Shown here: in pieces, positions 62,002-64,000 of the stretch
Layout of the letters: each line of letters begins with the position of its first letter
How positions within the stretch are numbered: position 1 is the stretch's first letter
NCBI GenBank assembly: GCA_947683625.1
Contig: CANTUR010000279.1
Coordinates: forward strand, 2,264,501 to 2,328,500
Reading direction: 5' to 3'
Length of the DNA stretch: 64,000 nt
From: Mallotus nudiflorus
Taxonomy: Eukaryota; Streptophyta; Magnoliopsida; Malpighiales; Euphorbiaceae
Translations under genes and position numbers: made by a program
The notes under the pieces: generated by a model
What the model saw: the letters and a program-made list of their open reading frames with translations, nothing else
Told to the model about the DNA's origin: nothing
Database searches by the model: none

Positions 62002-63846
62002 CTAGGCCTGCTTCTGCAAATCACTTGCACTAATAAATGTGCCATGAAAACCGTAAGGAACCCGAGACGGAAGCTTGACTGTTGCTTCTAGCTTCAAATT
62101 CATCGCATTCACAATTTGTAGCTCTGATTTCCATTCTTTTTCGTCATGTACAAAGCATAAAATATACCCAGAATCTTCTGTCCCTGAACTGGAACTGGGA
62201 TTGCTAGGAAGAAACATAGGTTCGCCACCGTATTTGTTGTCTCCATAGATATACTTGTGTACCTCTCCAGTTGAGAGGTCTACTTTAGCAAATCCTGAAA
62301 CTTTTGGCCATGGTTCTGCAAGAGCTAAGTATGCGAATTTGGTCTTTCTTCCAAGAAAGTTACGATTCACCATTCCTGCTTCTAAATTGATTTGTTCATG
62401 TTCAGAAATGATGGGACGGCGAGTGGACTTACCAGTTCTCAAGTTAAGCCTGATTTCGGATAGAACACTTTCGAGTTTCTCTTCACATTCATTGAAAATT
62501 GAATCAGGAGGAGTCATACAAGATCCAACTACAACAACCTCTTCTGTCTCTGGTTCCTCCCATGCGTTCCAGAGATGGAAACAGAAGCATTCTGGTGCTT
62601 CAATCCACTTAATCTTGGAACCATCATTGGCTTTCTTGTCTAGTACTCCAAACCTTGACATCTTGTTCTTGTCATAGATAACTGGAGAGCCCCCACGGAT
62701 CATTTCAGGCAATTTGAACACCACTTGCTGATCAGGAATTACAACGAAGTTCTCAGTAATAGCAAAATCATGCATCATCGTTGGTTGATCAAGTGAGATG
62801 TTAACATCAGGAGACTTTTGACCCTCAGAAGAAAATCTGAAATATTTCAGGTAAGGTTTCTGAATAACATCATAACTGAGAGCAAATAAGTCGCCAGAAA
62901 CAGGGTCAACTTTTGGATGAGCAATCATTGTACTTTTAAGTTGACCATTAAAGTCATAACGACCAACAGTTGTGAGATCACCAGAAGGCAGAACTCTAAC
63001 ATGGTAAGGCAAATCATCCTCAGACATGGCTAGAAGATGGCCATTAAAATAAACAAGACCGGCGTTGGCAACACCAGTCCCATGGGTTGGATCAACAATA
63101 CCAAAGAGTCCTCGAGCATAGAATAGCAACAGCCTAGCGATCCCAGAATGGCCATGAAGCTCACCTATGGCCTTAGGGAAAACTGGACGTCCTAACTCAC
63201 GCTCTTGAACAAGCCTATTTGTTTCAGTGAATCGGCAAGCATAGCTGACTGACCCCTTATCGAACCGGACAGCATGAACCATCCCATCACCATCAAAAAG
63301 ATGGTGACCAGCAACCGGTTCATGAAGTGGGTTTGCGCCGTTTCGAACATAAACACCATGAATGCTATCTGGGATTTTTCCAGTGACTGGTAAGTTGTGT
63401 ACAACAGATTGTTCAGGCACAGGAGCAAAGTTACCGGAGATTTGGACTGTTGGGTCGGCAGTTTTTGGCAGATGACTTTTATGTTCATGTGAAACTAAAG
63501 CACTTTCAACTGCATCCAAAGCCATGGATGCAGCTTTTTGTAAGAGATTCCATTTTCGCTCTTCTTGCTTCCGGTGCTGGGGTGTCAATGATTTATCAGT
63601 AGTAGTAGTAGTGGTGGTGGTGTGTTTCTTTTGGGGAGGAGGGGAAATAGAAGGTGAGGGTGGGTAAGTAGTAGTGGTACTAGTAGATTGTTTAGGGAAA
63701 TGGAGAATGGAAGGAGTGTGGAGAGAGCACGAAGTAATATTGTGGTGTTTTCTACTGCTAGGCCGATTGGGAGATAGGGGAGAGGAGAAGCTCCTGCTTA
63801 TTGCTGGTGAAGGAGTAGCCATGGTATTTGCTGTGGTCGGCAGCAA
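62002..63846 (-). CDS. NCED: 9-cis-epoxycarotenoid dioxygenase (NCED), intact and intronless
   Basis: This enzyme cleaves 9-cis-violaxanthin or 9'-cis-neoxanthin at the 11,12 bond to give xanthoxin, the committed and usually rate-limiting step of abscisic acid synthesis, in plastids. The frame encodes 614 residues with no intron, as usual for NCEDs (about 600). Residues 1-90 are rich in Ser, Thr and Pro with few acidic residues, fitting a chloroplast transit peptide; a Thr run (76-83) is coded by a trinucleotide repeat. An amphipathic helix (WNLLQKAASMALDAVESAL, 99-117) matches the membrane-contact segment of the family. The four iron-binding His are predicted at 310 (IAHPKVD), 359 (MMHDFA), 424 (CFHLWNAWEE) and 601 (GFHGTF), with spacing like maize VP14. 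The annotated start (Met1) precedes a second possible Met9. The ABA-synthesis subgroup fits best; which paralogue it is cannot be told here. Confidence 0.97.
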   Translation of the reverse strand: MLPTTANTMATPSPAISRSFSSPLSPNRPSSRKHHNITSCSLHTPSILHFPKQSTSTTTTYPPSPSISPPPQKKHTTTTTTTTDKSLTPQHRKQEERKWNLLQKAASMALDAVESALVSHEHKSHLPKTADPTVQISGNFAPVPEQSVVHNLPVTGKIPDSIHGVYVRNGANPLHEPVAGHHLFDGDGMVHAVRFDKGSVSYACRFTETNRLVQERELGRPVFPKAIGELHGHSGIARLLLFYARGLFGIVDPTHGTGVANAGLVYFNGHLLAMSEDDLPYHVRVLPSGDLTTVGRYDFNGQLKSTMIAHPKVDPVSGDLFALSYDVIQKPYLKYFRFSSEGQKSPDVNISLDQPTMMHDFAITENFVVIPDQQVVFKLPEMIRGGSPVIYDKNKMSRFGVLDKKANDGSKIKWIEAPECFCFHLWNAWEEPETEEVVVVGSCMTPPDSIFNECEEKLESVLSEIRLNLRTGKSTRRPIISEHEQINLEAGMVNRNFLGRKTKFAYLALAEPWPKVSGFAKVDLSTGEVHKYIYGDNKYGGEPMFLPSNPSSSSGTEDSGYILCFVHDEKEWKSELQIVNAMNLKLEATVKLPSRVPYGFHGTFISASDLQKQA

Positions 63847-64000
63847 ATTTAAATGTTCTAGTGGTCAATTAATGGGTGAGGGTGAGGTGTAATTGGCTGA
63901 AAAATAGAGAAATCTTTAAATTGAAGGTTATTGGTATATGGGTTTTTGTTTGTGGACTTTGAGGAAAATGTTGTGCAGCTGATGAATTTGAGAGATGAGA
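63847..64000 (-). promoter_or_regulatory. NCED 5' flank (partial)
   Basis: Only 154 bp upstream of the start codon lie in the window. They probably belong to the 5' untranslated region. No clear TATA box or ABA/drought element was recognised. Confidence 0.3.

Noticed and set aside
62255..62677. 140-codon plus-strand open frame
   Set aside because: It lies wholly inside NCED on the other strand and has no independent domain; it is a shadow of the real gene.

Overview
This is a gene-poor, AT-rich stretch of a flowering-plant nuclear genome, most likely a eudicot. It has one clear host gene, a 9-cis-epoxycarotenoid dioxygenase (NCED), at 62002-63846 on the minus strand. Almost everything to its left is LTR retrotransposon sequence in several nested layers. 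The retroelement types (Tat-type and chromodomain-bearing Ty3/gypsy, SIRE-like Ty1/copia, a TRIM, one CACTA-type end) are typical of angiosperms. I saw no bacterial, organellar or CRISPR-like sequence.

Layout: 1-5137 is a decayed Tat-type Ty3/gypsy fragment (element A) with the end of pol and an antisense plant-mobile-domain (PMD) relic. 5138-22265 is a second, more complete Tat-type element (B). It has LTRs at 5138-6965 (missing its first ~305 bp) and 20129-22265, a gag-pro-pol reading frame broken by stops and frameshifts, two RNase H domains, a G-patch, two antisense coding relics, an array of about 118-bp tandem repeats made of hairpins, and a polypurine tract. 22266-25861 is the 5' part of a minus-strand Ty3/gypsy element (C). 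25862-27537 is the 3' end of a Ty1/copia element (F). 27538-31373 is intergenic, with a tandem duplication and one CACTA-type transposon end.

31374 to about 58690 is a nest. A small degraded LTR element (D) was split in its 5' LTR by a minus-strand copia element G (31415-53718, near-matching 5-bp duplications). G was split in turn by a plus-strand chromovirus E (33794-45273) and by a partial LTR element (47242-49041, perfect 5-bp duplication). A solo LTR (54225-57474, perfect 5-bp duplication) sits at the LTR/primer-site border of D. Insertion order follows from the nesting: D first, then G and the solo LTR, then E and the partial element inside G.

58691-61620 is intergenic and carries a 716-bp TRIM at 59803-60518. 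NCED follows: an intact intronless plastid enzyme of abscisic acid synthesis with all four predicted iron-binding histidines. Its upstream region is mostly outside the window.

All element boundaries were read by eye from terminal TG/CA, primer sites, polypurine tracts and flanking duplications. No alignment or database search was run.
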